This document shows positions 6,922 to 15,602 of a stretch of DNA of 64,000 nucleotides, piece after piece. The DNA comes from Acidobacteriota bacterium (GTDB lineage: Bacteria; Acidobacteriota; Aminicenantia; Aminicenantales; Saccharicenantaceae), in contig JAKLEN010000003.1 of the NCBI GenBank assembly GCA_022711665.1, forward strand, positions 248,001-312,000, in the 5' to 3' direction. The position numbers were made by a program, and so were the translations under genes. A model generated the notes under the pieces. It was not told where the DNA came from. It did no database searches and saw only the letters and a list, made by a program, of their open reading frames with translations. Within the stretch, counting starts at the first letter, position 1. Every line of letters begins with the position of its first letter.

Positions 6922-8838
6922 ATGAAAAAGACCCTGCTGATCGTGGGCTTGGGCCTGGCGTTGGCGGCCCCAGCGGCGTCCGGAGCCGGACAGGCGGCCG
7001 CTGACGTTTCCGGCGCCTCGACGATCGAATCGGTGACGATCTATCAGAACAGGTGCATGATCACCCGCACCCTGACCGGGGACGTCGTCCCCGGCCTCCA
7101 TACCTGGGAATTCCGGGACCTCCCCATCCAGTTGCTGGAGGAGTCCGTGCGCGTCTCCGGCCGGGGCACGGCCGGGGCCCGGATCATCGACATCCGGATC
7201 CAGCAGGCGCTCGGCTCGGAGAGCTCCCAGGCGTCGATCAAGGAGCTGGAGAAGAAAAGGGACGACCTGACGGCCCAGCTGCTGGAGGTCGCCGATCGCC
7301 TGGACGTCCTGGCCAAGGAGGCCGAGCTCGTCAAGGGCGTGAGCGTCCTGAAGCCCGGCGACGACAAGTCCGCCGCGGCCGGCCAGGCCGGGAACGCGGC
7401 TGATTGGCAGCGGCGGCTGGATTTTATCGAGAGCCAGCTGCCGAAGATCCTGGAGCAGACGCGCCGGCTGAACGCCGAAAAGAACGCGCTGGAGAAGAAA
7501 CGGGGCGTGGTTCAGCACGACCTCGACCAGCAGGCCAGCCTGCTCGTCCGGCAGCGGAAGGCCGTCCTCGTCGATGTCGACGTGACCAAGGCGGGCACGG
7601 AGAAGCTCTCGCTCTCCTATGTCGTCCCGGGCGTCACCTGGTCGCCGTCCTACGATATCCGGATCGATTCCCAGAAGGACGAGGCGACGCTGACCTATCA
7701 GGCCCTGGTCAGCCAGACGACGGGTGAGGATTGGAACAACGTCCAGCTCTTCCTGTCCACGGCCGAGCCGGCTCTTCAGAGCCGGCCGCGGCGGCTGGAG
7801 GCCTGGCGGGTCGACACCGCGAGCGGGGAAAGGGGCGCCGTCTCCTGCTTCGTCACCGACTCCCAGGGCACTCCGCTCGCCGGCGCGACCGTGATCCTGA
7901 TGGGCGGCGCCTTCCGCAGGAGTCTGACAAGCGACGTGCACGGCCGGGTCCTCCTCGTCAATCTCAAGCCGGGGACCTATAGCCTCCGGGCGCAGCTCCC
8001 GGGCTTCAAAGTGGTCGTGCGTGAGGGCCTGGAGGTCCGTCCGGGCCGTCGCGCCGGACTCGATCTCGTTCTCGAGCAGGCCTCGCTCGAAGAAGAGGTC
8101 ACCGTGGCAGCCAAGGTCAGCTATGACGAGCTCGCCGCCGTCGCGGAGGAGGCTCCGGCGCCTGAGGAAGAGGCCGCGGTCGAGACGGCCGAGGCGGCCG
8201 ACCGGACCATGGCCACGGTCTTCGAGATCAAGCAGCGGCAAAACGTGCCGAGCTCCCGGGAGAGGAAGAAGGTGACCATCGCCGTGGAGGCCCTGCCCGT
8301 GGAGAAGGAGTTCCTGACCGTGCCCAAGCTGGCCGAAACGATCTCCCTGAACGCCCGGATCACCAACGCGGCGGAGTTCCTCCTGCTGCCCGGTCCGGCC
8401 GGCCTTTTCTACGACAACGACTACATCTCCACGGCCGATGTGCCGCTTGTCGCCTCCAACGACCACTTCACCCTGGCCGTCGGCGACGTGCCCGGCGTCA
8501 AGGTCCGCTGGCGGCAGGTGAGCAAGACGCGGACCGAGACGGGGCTCGTCGGCAAGAAGGTCCAGCTGACCTACGAGATCGCCATCTCGCTGGAGAACCT
8601 GACGCGCTCGCCCCGGACCGTGCTGGTCAAGGACCAGGTGCCGGTGACGACGAGCAAGGACGTGACCGTCGACATCCTCCAGGCCGTCCCCGAGCCGGTT
8701 AAGACGGTCCTGGACGAGGACGAGGCCCGGAGCGGCATCCTGGCCTGGCCGGTCACGCTCGGGCCGCAGGAGAAGAAGGTCATCAGCCTGAAGTTCCGGA
8801 TCACCCACCCGAAGAACCGCCCGCTCGTCGAAGGATAG
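6922..8838 (+). CDS. Mucoidy-inhibitor-like DUF4140/DUF4139 protein with inserted carboxypeptidase-regulatory domain
   Basis: This 638-residue exported protein has a signal peptide (TLLIVGLGLALAAPAASGAG). Residues about 33-95 (TIESVTIYQNRCMITRTLTG) match the DUF4140 N-terminal domain. A long coiled coil follows (about 95-215), then the DUF4139 segment LSLSYVVPGVTWSPSYDIR. Family members are usually about 520-600 residues; here residues about 308-392 are an inserted domain (VTDSQGTPLAGATVILMGG, GRVLLVNLKPGTYSLRAQLP, ending LEEEVTVAAK). That is the signature of the carboxypeptidase-regulatory domain seen at the front of TonB-dependent receptors. The C-terminus resumes DUF4139. AAGGAG precedes the ATG. 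A serpin gene follows after 26 bases. Confidence 0.82.
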   Translation: MKKTLLIVGLGLALAAPAASGAGQAAADVSGASTIESVTIYQNRCMITRTLTGDVVPGLHTWEFRDLPIQLLEESVRVSGRGTAGARIIDIRIQQALGSESSQASIKELEKKRDDLTAQLLEVADRLDVLAKEAELVKGVSVLKPGDDKSAAAGQAGNAADWQRRLDFIESQLPKILEQTRRLNAEKNALEKKRGVVQHDLDQQASLLVRQRKAVLVDVDVTKAGTEKLSLSYVVPGVTWSPSYDIRIDSQKDEATLTYQALVSQTTGEDWNNVQLFLSTAEPALQSRPRRLEAWRVDTASGERGAVSCFVTDSQGTPLAGATVILMGGAFRRSLTSDVHGRVLLVNLKPGTYSLRAQLPGFKVVVREGLEVRPGRRAGLDLVLEQASLEEEVTVAAKVSYDELAAVAEEAPAPEEEAAVETAEAADRTMATVFEIKQRQNVPSSRERKKVTIAVEALPVEKEFLTVPKLAETISLNARITNAAEFLLLPGPAGLFYDNDYISTADVPLVASNDHFTLAVGDVPGVKVRWRQVSKTRTETGLVGKKVQLTYEIAISLENLTRSPRTVLVKDQVPVTTSKDVTVDILQAVPEPVKTVLDEDEARSGILAWPVTLGPQEKKVISLKFRITHPKNRPLVEG

Positions 8839-8864
8839 CGGGCAGAACAGAAAAGGAGCGACCT

Positions 8865-10085
8865 ATGATGAAGAAGATCCCCGGAAGGGCCGCGGCCCTC
8901 GCGACCGCGATCCTCGCGTTGGCGGCTGTCGTCCCGGCGCCGGCCCAGGTCCCGGACGACGTCCAGGCGGTGGCCAAGGCCTCGAACGCTTTCGCCGGCC
9001 GGCTCTACGGCGAGCTGGCCAAGGAGGAGGGGAACCTGTTCTTCTCCCCGTACAGCATCTCCTCGGCCCTGGCCATGACCTACGCCGGCGCCCGCGGCCG
9101 GACGGCCGGCCAGATGGCCGCCGTCCTCGGCTTCTCCCTGCCGCCGGACAAGCTCGACCCGGCCCTGGCGACGCTCATGGCCGGCTTCAACGCCAAGGGC
9201 AAGCCCTACGAGCTCTACGTCGCCAACGCCCTCTGGGGCCAGGTCCGCTATCCTTTCGCCCCCGACTTCCTCGGGACGATCGACAAGTATTTCGGCGGCG
9301 GCTTCCGGGAAGTGGATTACACCGGAGACGCGAGCCGGGAGAAGGCGCGGCAGGAGATCAATGCCTGGACCGAGGACCACACGGCGAAGAAGATCAAGGA
9401 CCTGATCAAGCCGAACATCCTGACCCCGCTGAGCCGGCTCGTCCTGACGAACGCCATCTACTTCAAGGGGAATTGGGCCCGCCAGTTCAAGGCGGAGAAT
9501 ACCAGGCCCATGCCCTTCACCGTCTCGGAGGCTCGCCAGGTCGAGGTCCCGATGATGCGCCAGAAGGCCGAGTTCGGCTACCTCGAGGACGCCGGCCTCC
9601 AGGCGCTGGAGATGCGCTACGCCGGTGACGAGCTCGCCATGGTCGTCCTGCTGCCGGAGTCCCCGGCCGGGCTCGGAGCTGTCGAAGCGGCCCTGCCGCA
9701 TAAGCTCGACGGCTGGCTCGCCGGCCTGTCCCGGGAGAAGGTCGAGGTCTTCCTGCCGCGCTTCAAGCTGGAACAGGATTTCATCCTGAACGAGCCTCTC
9801 GCCGCCCTGGGGATGGAGGACGCCTTCTCCGAAGCGGCCGCCGATTTCTCGGGCATGCGGTCCGACGGCGTCAGGGATCTCCACATCGCCAAGGTCATCC
9901 ACAAGGCCTTCGTCGACGTCAACGAAGAGGGGACCGAGGCGGCCGCGGCCACGGCCGTGGTCATAGCGACGAAATCCGTCATGCTGAACCCCGTCTTCAA
10001 GGCCGACCACCCCTTCCTCTTCCTGATCCGTGATCTCCGCACAGGAACCATCCTGTTCCTGGGGAGGATGGCCGAGCCGAAGTGA
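8865..10085 (+). CDS. Secreted serpin (serine protease inhibitor)
   Basis: This 406-residue serpin has an N-terminal signal peptide (AAALATAILALAAVVPAPAQ). Conserved features include NLFFSPYSISSALAMTYAGA, LTNAIYFKGNW, and the C-terminal ADHPFLFLIRD with GTILFLGRM. The reactive-loop hinge EEGTEAAAATAVV has the small residues needed for loop insertion, so the protein should be an inhibitory serpin. Counting from the hinge glycine places P1-P1' at Lys-Ser (IATKS), which suggests a trypsin-like target; the assignment could shift by a residue or two. AAGGAG precedes the start, 26 bases after the DUF4139 gene, so the two are probably co-transcribed. It may protect the cell from external proteases. 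Confidence 0.93.
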   Translation: MMKKIPGRAAALATAILALAAVVPAPAQVPDDVQAVAKASNAFAGRLYGELAKEEGNLFFSPYSISSALAMTYAGARGRTAGQMAAVLGFSLPPDKLDPALATLMAGFNAKGKPYELYVANALWGQVRYPFAPDFLGTIDKYFGGGFREVDYTGDASREKARQEINAWTEDHTAKKIKDLIKPNILTPLSRLVLTNAIYFKGNWARQFKAENTRPMPFTVSEARQVEVPMMRQKAEFGYLEDAGLQALEMRYAGDELAMVVLLPESPAGLGAVEAALPHKLDGWLAGLSREKVEVFLPRFKLEQDFILNEPLAALGMEDAFSEAAADFSGMRSDGVRDLHIAKVIHKAFVDVNEEGTEAAAATAVVIATKSVMLNPVFKADHPFLFLIRDLRTGTILFLGRMAEPK

Positions 10086-10094
10086 TCTGACCCG

Positions 10095-10113
10095 CCGGCC
10101 CCCCCGGGGCCGG
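10095..10113. terminator. GC-rich hairpin after the serpin gene
   Basis: CCGGCCCC, a 3-base loop and GGGGCCGG form an 8-bp hairpin 10 bases after the serpin stop. No T-run follows, so it is only a possible terminator or pause site. Confidence 0.3.
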
Positions 10114-10170
10114 AAGATAATCCGGCCCCGCGCCGGGCCTGGCCCGACAAACCTCTATGGGAGGAAAGCC

Positions 10171-10611
10171 ATGCTGACCAGAAAGGACGCCAGGCGCGAC
10201 GAGTGGGACGCGCGGACCATACCCGCCCCGGAGCGGCGCTCCCGCGGGAGGGGACGGAACCAGGGCCTGACCCTGATGCTCCTGGGGATCGGCCTGCCGC
10301 TCATCGTCTTCTTCATCCAGGTGGACGGCGCGGTCAGGTTCTCGTCGAAGGAGATGGTCTTCGAGCGGACGCTGACCTCGGCCGAACAGCAGGAGATCCG
10401 GGCGGCCATCCAGGCCCGCAAGGCCGGGCTCGACACGGTCCAGAGGATCGTCGAAACGATCAAGGAGAAGTACCGGGGCGAGACGGGCGCCAGCTACGAG
10501 CGCGACGTCTGGATCGTCCGCGTCAAGGAAGGGCTGGCCGTTCCCTACATGTACGTCCTGGCCGCCGGGGCGCTGATCTTCCTCGTCGGGATCGGCAAGC
10601 TCGTCATCTAG
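10171..10611 (+). CDS. Two-helix membrane protein of unknown function
   Basis: This 146-residue protein has a basic N-terminus (ERRSRGRGRNQG), a transmembrane helix at about 33-51 (LTLMLLGIGLPLIVFFIQVD), a helical central region, and a second helix at about 126-144 (YMYVLAAGALIFLVGIGKLVI). The middle part (about 55-120) would lie on one side of the membrane. The start at 10171 follows GGGAGGAAAG. It converges with 10620-11012, their stops being 8 bases apart. No family is recognised. Confidence 0.7.
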   Translation: MLTRKDARRDEWDARTIPAPERRSRGRGRNQGLTLMLLGIGLPLIVFFIQVDGAVRFSSKEMVFERTLTSAEQQEIRAAIQARKAGLDTVQRIVETIKEKYRGETGASYERDVWIVRVKEGLAVPYMYVLAAGALIFLVGIGKLVI

Positions 10612-10619
10612 CCCGGCCG

Positions 10620-11012
10620 CTATTTCGGGGGGGCGGGCGGCGCCGGGGTCGGCGCCGATCCCTGGAACAGCCGGACCGTCTCGGGATTGAACAGGATGAC
10701 CAGCGAATAGATGCCGAGCGCCGTTCCGAACGGGACGTGGAACAGGCTGAGGAACGAGACGACCAGCATCAGAATGCGGGCCCATTCCTTATGCTGGACG
10801 AGGCCCAGGCCGCCGAAGATCTGCGGCAGGGCGATGAGGCCCAGGAACGTGCTGGCGATGATGCCGATGAGCCGCAGCAGCCCCGGCTCGATGTCCAGGT
10901 TGGGGATCTGGGCCACCCCGAAGAAGACCAGGAAGGCGAACAGGGCCAGGCAGAGATAGAAGACCCCGAAAACGATCCACAGAATGCCGATGATTTTGAT
11001 GTGATCTCTCAT
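10620..11012 (-). CDS. Small polytopic membrane protein
   Basis: This 130-residue protein has about four hydrophobic segments (12-34, 46-65, 77-93 and 95-110) and a proline/alanine-rich tail (APTPAPPAPPK). It resembles the many small uncharacterised integral membrane proteins (IIGILWIVFGVFYLCLALFA). A GGGAGG lies before the ATG, and a TATAAT is present on the minus strand at 11039-11034 without a convincing -35 box. No function can be assigned. Confidence 0.7.
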   Translation of the reverse strand: MRDHIKIIGILWIVFGVFYLCLALFAFLVFFGVAQIPNLDIEPGLLRLIGIIASTFLGLIALPQIFGGLGLVQHKEWARILMLVVSFLSLFHVPFGTALGIYSLVILFNPETVRLFQGSAPTPAPPAPPK

Positions 11013-11079
11013 TGCGCACCTCCCGTCCTTCTCATTATACGGAAGCCGGGGGCCGGAAGATATCCCGCGGCCGGGGCTC

Positions 11080-12105
11080 TCAGATCTCGTCGCCGTAGCG
11101 GGCGGCCGAGCCGAGGACCTCGCGGTTCTTGCGCTTGTACATCTCGACCAGGGCCGTCCGGGCCGGCCCGAGGTACTTGCGGGGGTCGAACTCGCCCGGC
11201 TGCTCGGTGAAGACCTTCCGGATCGTCGCCGTCATGACCATCCGGCCGTCGGTGTCGATGTTGATCTTGCAGACGGCCGAGCGGGCCGCCTGCCGCAACT
11301 GGTCCTCGGGCACGCCGATGGCGTCCTTCATCTGGCCGCCGTACTTGTTGATGGCCGCCACGGCGTCCTGGATGACCGACGACGCGCCGTGGAGGACGAT
11401 GGGGAAGCCGGGGATCTGCTTCTCGATCTCGGCCAGGATGTCGAACCGCAGCGGCGGCGGCACGAGAACGCCGCGGGCGTCGCGGGTGCACTGCTCGGGC
11501 TTGAACTTGTGGGCGCCGTGGGAGGTGCCGATGGAGATGGCCAGCGAGTCGACGTTCGTGCGCTTGACGAAATCGACGACCTGCTTGGGATCGGTGTAGC
11601 TCGAGTGCTCGGCCCGGACCTCGTCCTCGATGCCGGCCAGGCGGCCGAGCTCGCCCTCGACCGAGACGTCGAGCGGCCGGGCGTAATCGACGACCTGGCG
11701 GGTCAGGGCGATGTTCTCCTCGTAGGGCAGGTGCGAGCCGTCGATCATGACCGACGAGAAGCCGTTCTCGATGCAGGACTTGGCCAGCTCGAAGGAGTCG
11801 CCGTGGTCGAGGTGCAGGGTGATCGGGACCGGCGTGGACACGTTCTTGGCTTTCTCCATCTCGCGGGCCATGCGGACCGCGCCCTCGGCCATGTAGCGGA
11901 GGAGTGTCTGGTTGGCGTACTTGCGGGCTCCGCTCGAGACCTGGAGGATGACCGGCGAGCGGGTCTCGACGCAGGCCGTGATGATGGCCTGGAGCTGCTC
12001 CATGTTGTTGAAATTATAGGCCGGAACCGCGTAGCGCCCGGCGAAGGCCCGCCGGAACATGTCGCGGGTGTTGGACAAACCCAGATCTTTGTAGGAAACG
12101 GGCAT
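11080..12105 (-). CDS. fba: Class II fructose-1,6-bisphosphate aldolase
   Basis: This 341-residue zinc-dependent aldolase cleaves fructose 1,6-bisphosphate to glyceraldehyde 3-phosphate and dihydroxyacetone phosphate in glycolysis, and runs the reverse in gluconeogenesis. Visible motifs are ITLHLDHGDSFE (catalytic Asp and metal-binding His), VEGELGRLAGIED (metal-binding Glu), GTSHGAHKF and FPIVLHGASSV (further metal/substrate histidines). Length is typical. AGGAGG precedes the ATG at 12105 and a strong promoter lies at 12141-12169. The gene is monocistronic and divergent from the secreted protein at 12256. Confidence 0.95.
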   Translation of the reverse strand: MPVSYKDLGLSNTRDMFRRAFAGRYAVPAYNFNNMEQLQAIITACVETRSPVILQVSSGARKYANQTLLRYMAEGAVRMAREMEKAKNVSTPVPITLHLDHGDSFELAKSCIENGFSSVMIDGSHLPYEENIALTRQVVDYARPLDVSVEGELGRLAGIEDEVRAEHSSYTDPKQVVDFVKRTNVDSLAISIGTSHGAHKFKPEQCTRDARGVLVPPPLRFDILAEIEKQIPGFPIVLHGASSVIQDAVAAINKYGGQMKDAIGVPEDQLRQAARSAVCKINIDTDGRMVMTATIRKVFTEQPGEFDPRKYLGPARTALVEMYKRKNREVLGSAARYGDEI

Positions 12106-12140
12106 GGTCGAACCTCCTGGGAAATGCTAGGAGCCTCCTT

Positions 12141-12169
12141 ATCATAATCCAAGGACGGGCTCTTTTCAA
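12141..12169 (-). promoter_or_regulatory. Sigma70-type promoter for fba
   Basis: On the minus strand TTGAAA (12169-12164), a 17-base spacer and TATGAT (12146-12141) stand about 36 bases before the aldolase ATG. Spacing and both hexamers are good. Confidence 0.55.
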
Positions 12170-12180
12170 AGTCGGCGGCC

Positions 12181-12209
12181 TTGTCTTTTCGCCGGGCCTC
12201 TGTTATAAC
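12181..12209 (+). promoter_or_regulatory. Sigma70-type promoter for the 12256 gene
   Basis: TTGTCT (12181-12186), 17 bases, then TATAAC (12204-12209) lie about 47 bases before the ATG at 12256. It lies back to back with the fba promoter. Confidence 0.5.
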
Positions 12210-12255
12210 CCGAAACGACCGTGTGCCCGAAACTCCGGATCGAGGGAAGCCCCGC

Positions 12256-14226
12256 ATGACCAAGCGTCCGACCGTTCTCGCCGTCTGTCTCTTGATCGCC
12301 GTCGTCGTCGCCGCCGTTCCCGGCGCCGCCCAGCAGGCCCGCATCGAGCTGCGCCGGGACGGGGCGTCCGTGTCGTTCGCCGCCGGAGGCCGGCCGGTCG
12401 CCCGGCTCGCGCCTTTCGCGGAGAAGGACTTCGCCGCCGAGGACGCCGTCCGCGAGATCGGCCCCGGCCTCTACGAATGGACCCGGACCTTCCGCTACCT
12501 GGGCCAGGATCATGTCCGGCCCGTCCGCTTGGCCATGGAGGTCGAGGCCCTGTACGCCTCGCGCTACAGCCTTATCCCGGCCGTGATGTACGACGGCAAC
12601 GCCTGGGGCCGGGGCGGCGAGCCCAAGGGCTTCATCAAGGACGGACAGCCCTGGACCTTCGCCTATCACCGGACATCCATCCCCGGCGCGACCTATTCGG
12701 AATCGGAGGCCTGGTCGGTCGGGCTCTTCAGCGCGCCCGGCCAGATCCCGGGCGGCTTCTCCTGCTCGCTCGAGCCCCTGGCGGACAAGACCGTCCACCG
12801 GCTGATCTGGCCGGAGGAGGAAACGCCCCAGGTCTACGCCATGCGCGACGCCTACCAGCCGGCTTACCGCGGCGATCTGCGCGTCTCGCGCGGCCAGGAG
12901 ATCGCGCTCAAGGCCTGGATCGTTGTCGGCGCCGTGGCCTCCCCGCGCCACGGCTGGCACGCCCTGGTCGATGCCGCCTGGGCCCTCAACGCCCGGCCGG
13001 CCAAGCCGCGGCTCGAGCCCGAGGAGCTCTGGGAGATGGGCGTCCAGTACGCCCTGGACAGCCTCTGGGCCGAAGAGAAGGGCTTCCGGGGCTTCTCGAT
13101 CGGCCTGACCTGGGACCCGCAGGAGCAGGGCTGGGTCCAGCGGCAGGTCTGGAAATACGAGATCGGCTGGGCCGGGCAGAACGTCTCGCTGGCCAACTCG
13201 ATGCTCCGGGACTATGTCCTGTCGAACGAGCGGCGGTCCCTGGACCGGGGCATCCAATGCCTGGACACCTGGCTCAAGAACGCCCGGCTGCCGAACGGCC
13301 TCTTCCGCTGCCACTACGACTACGTCATCGGGCTCGAGGACCCCAAGGGCGAGGTCCAGGACGCCTGCAACCTCGGCCAGGCGGCCCAGGGGTATTTCGA
13401 GGCCTTCGACCTGGCGGCGCGGTGCGGCCTGCGGAAGCCGGAGTACAGGGCGGCGGCGCTGGCCGTCTGCGATTTCGCCGTCAAGGCCATGCGGGCCGAC
13501 GGCCGCATCGGCAAGACCTGGAAGAACAACGGCCAGGCCGTCGACCCCGACGGCACGACCGGCGCCTTCCTCATCCCGCCGCTGGTCACGGCCTTCCGGG
13601 CCACCCACAAGGCGGCTTACCTGGAGGCCGCGGAGAGGGCCTTCGCCTTCTACTTCGGCGAGTTCGGCAGGAACGGCTTCAGCACGGCCGGGGCCCTCGA
13701 CACCTATTGCATCGACAAGGAATCGGCCTCGCCGCTGCTCCGGGCCGGGCTGGAGCTCCACGATGTCACGGGCAAGGCCCAGTACCTCAAGGCGGCCGAG
13801 GACGTCTCCTACTACCTGGCGACCTGGCAGTGGCATTACACGGTGCCCTTCGAGGAGGGAACGGTGCTGCGCCAGCTGGGGTACGACACCTACGGCGGCA
13901 CGGCCGTCTCGACCCAGCACCACCACCAGGACCCGTACGCTCTCAGCCTAGTCAACGACTGGCTCAAGCTGGCCCAGCTCACGGGCCGGCCCGTCTGGAA
14001 GGAGAGGGCGGTCGCGGCCTGGGCCAACGGGACGATCGGCGTCTCCGGCGGCGACCTCGTCGTCATGGGCAAGAAGCGGCCTTATGGCAGCCAGGACGAG
14101 GGCTTCCTGCACACCCGCTGGCTCCAGCCGTTCGCCGTGAGCCAATGGCTCGTCGCCTGGCCGACCGCGTTCCGCCTGGAAACGCTCCGTCAAAACCCCA
14201 ACTGGACCGTCTTCAACAAGAATTAA
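12256..14226 (+). CDS. Secreted alpha/alpha-barrel (six-hairpin glycosidase-like) protein
   Basis: This 656-residue exported protein has a signal peptide (VLAVCLLIAVVVAAVPGAAQ). The N-terminal 230 residues are beta-rich. From about residue 250 the protein is helical with repeated hairpins (LANSMLRDYVLSNERRSLDR, ACNLGQAAQGYFEAFDLAAR, YLEAAERAFAFYFGEFGR), as in the (alpha/alpha) barrels of glycosidases and epimerases. A histidine cluster (TQHHHQDPYALS) near residue 560 may be in the active site. Substrate is not recognisable. The ATG at 12256 follows AGGGAAG; the frame extends 25 codons upstream without a start signal. The stop TAA is part of a half-copy of repeat family A, and larA follows after 23 bases. 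Confidence 0.75.
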   Translation: MTKRPTVLAVCLLIAVVVAAVPGAAQQARIELRRDGASVSFAAGGRPVARLAPFAEKDFAAEDAVREIGPGLYEWTRTFRYLGQDHVRPVRLAMEVEALYASRYSLIPAVMYDGNAWGRGGEPKGFIKDGQPWTFAYHRTSIPGATYSESEAWSVGLFSAPGQIPGGFSCSLEPLADKTVHRLIWPEEETPQVYAMRDAYQPAYRGDLRVSRGQEIALKAWIVVGAVASPRHGWHALVDAAWALNARPAKPRLEPEELWEMGVQYALDSLWAEEKGFRGFSIGLTWDPQEQGWVQRQVWKYEIGWAGQNVSLANSMLRDYVLSNERRSLDRGIQCLDTWLKNARLPNGLFRCHYDYVIGLEDPKGEVQDACNLGQAAQGYFEAFDLAARCGLRKPEYRAAALAVCDFAVKAMRADGRIGKTWKNNGQAVDPDGTTGAFLIPPLVTAFRATHKAAYLEAAERAFAFYFGEFGRNGFSTAGALDTYCIDKESASPLLRAGLELHDVTGKAQYLKAAEDVSYYLATWQWHYTVPFEEGTVLRQLGYDTYGGTAVSTQHHHQDPYALSLVNDWLKLAQLTGRPVWKERAVAAWANGTIGVSGGDLVVMGKKRPYGSQDEGFLHTRWLQPFAVSQWLVAWPTAFRLETLRQNPNWTVFNKN

Positions 14227-14241
14227 ATCGGGGACACAATA
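14224..14241. repeat. Family A repeat, single arm
   Basis: TAAATCGGGGACACAATA is identical to one arm of the GGGGACACAATAC palindromes at 22312, 39957 and 43256, but no second arm follows. Its TAA is the stop codon of the upstream gene and it occupies the region just before the racemase start at 14250. Confidence 0.65.
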
Positions 14242-14249
14242 GCTGCGGC

Positions 14250-15518
14250 ATGCGACTGAACCTGGCCTACGGCAAGACGGGGCTGCCGATCGAGCTCGAC
14301 GATTCGCTCGACATCACCGTGGTCGAGCCCTCGTTCGTTCCGGCCCTGCCCGATCCGGCCGCGGCGGTCCGGGCCGCCCTCGAGGCGCCCCTGGGCTCGC
14401 CGCCGCTCCGCAGCCTCCTCCGCCCCGGCCTGCGCGTCGGCGTCGTCTTCAGCGACATCACCCGCCCGGCGCCGAACCCGCTCCTGCTCGGGGCCGTCCT
14501 CGAGGTCCTGGACTCGGTCCCCGGCGTCGAGGCGACCCTGTTCAACGCCCTGGGCACGCACCGGCCGAATACGGAGGCGGAGCTGCGCGGCATGCTGGGC
14601 GACGCCGTCTTCGAGCGCCGCCGCATCGTCCAGAACGACGCCTTCGATCCGGCCACCCAGGTCCGGGTCGGCCTGACCTCCCGGGGTCACGAGGCCTGGC
14701 TCAACGCCGAGCTGATGCGCTGCGACCTCAAGGTCCTGACAGGCTTCATCGAGCCCCATCTCTTCGCCGGGTTCTCGGGCGGCGGCAAGGCCATCCTGCC
14801 GGGCATGGCCGGCCAGCGCACCGTCCTCGGCAACCATGACGCCGGCATGATCGGGAACCCGCAGGCCATCTGGGGCGTCACCCGCGGCAATCCCGTCTGG
14901 GAAGAGGTGCGCGAGGTGGCCGGCCAGGCCGGCCGCCTGTTCCTGCTCAACGTCACCCTCAACCGCGACAAGGCCGTGACCGGCGTGTTCGCCGGCGACC
15001 TCGACCGGGCCCACGCCGAGGGCTGCGCCTTCGTCAGGCGTTCGGCCATGGTCGCCGTGCCGCGCCCGTTCGACATCGTCGTCACGACCAATTCGGGCTA
15101 CCCGCTCGATCTCAATCTCTACCAGTCGATCAAGGGCCTGCGGGCCGCCGAGCCGATCGTCCGGCCGGGCGGGGCCGTCATCATCGCCACGAGCTGCTGG
15201 GACGGCATCCCCGAGCACGGGCTCTACGGCGCCCTGCTGCGCCGGTCGAAGTCGCCGCGCGAGCTGCTCGATCGGATCACGGCTCCCGGCTTCCTGGAGC
15301 AGGACCAGTGGCAGGCCCACATCCAGGCCCTCGTCCAGCAGAAGGCGGAGGTCTATGTCCGCTCCGACGGTCTGACGGACGACCAGATCCGCTCCGCCCT
15401 GCTCCGGCCCTGCCGCCGCGTCGAGGACACCGTCGAGGCCCTCCTGGGCCGCTACGGCCGCGGCGCTTCGATCTGCGTCATGCCGGAGGGCCCGCAGACC
15501 ATCCCCTACATCGCCTGA
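14250..15518 (+). CDS. larA: LarA-type nickel-pincer-dependent 2-hydroxyacid racemase
   Basis: This 422-residue enzyme belongs to the lactate racemase (LarA/DUF2088) family, which epimerises 2-hydroxyacids with a nickel-pincer nucleotide. The key residues are in place: DITRPAPN, His104 in GTHRPN, His170 in EPHLFAG, Lys180 in SGGGKAILPG (the expected covalent pincer attachment), His196 in GNHDAG, and Tyr291/Lys295 in LYQSIKGL. They run at a constant offset of 3-4 from the Lactobacillus enzyme. No larB, larC or larE cofactor genes are nearby. The true substrate may not be lactate, since the family is broad. No obvious ribosome binding site is seen, as the space holds a repeat arm. Confidence 0.88.
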   Translation: MRLNLAYGKTGLPIELDDSLDITVVEPSFVPALPDPAAAVRAALEAPLGSPPLRSLLRPGLRVGVVFSDITRPAPNPLLLGAVLEVLDSVPGVEATLFNALGTHRPNTEAELRGMLGDAVFERRRIVQNDAFDPATQVRVGLTSRGHEAWLNAELMRCDLKVLTGFIEPHLFAGFSGGGKAILPGMAGQRTVLGNHDAGMIGNPQAIWGVTRGNPVWEEVREVAGQAGRLFLLNVTLNRDKAVTGVFAGDLDRAHAEGCAFVRRSAMVAVPRPFDIVVTTNSGYPLDLNLYQSIKGLRAAEPIVRPGGAVIIATSCWDGIPEHGLYGALLRRSKSPRELLDRITAPGFLEQDQWQAHIQALVQQKAEVYVRSDGLTDDQIRSALLRPCRRVEDTVEALLGRYGRGASICVMPEGPQTIPYIA

Positions 15519-15602
15519 GGCCCGGGGCCGCTTAACGTCCCTGAGGCCGGCCGGCGCATCCCGTCGAGGCCGCCGGGGCTAATCCGCCGTTGACGGCGGG
15601 GC

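Noticed and set aside
6874..8808. Long antisense frame (644 codons) opposite the DUF4139 gene
   Set aside because: No motif or ribosome binding site, and it ends inside the promoter region of the real gene.
12477..15518. Very long open frame (1013 codons) overlapping the 12256 and 14250 genes
   Set aside because: It is a shadow frame in GC-rich DNA: low-complexity Arg/Gly/Pro/Ala sequence with no motifs, while the other frames encode recognisable, conserved proteins.
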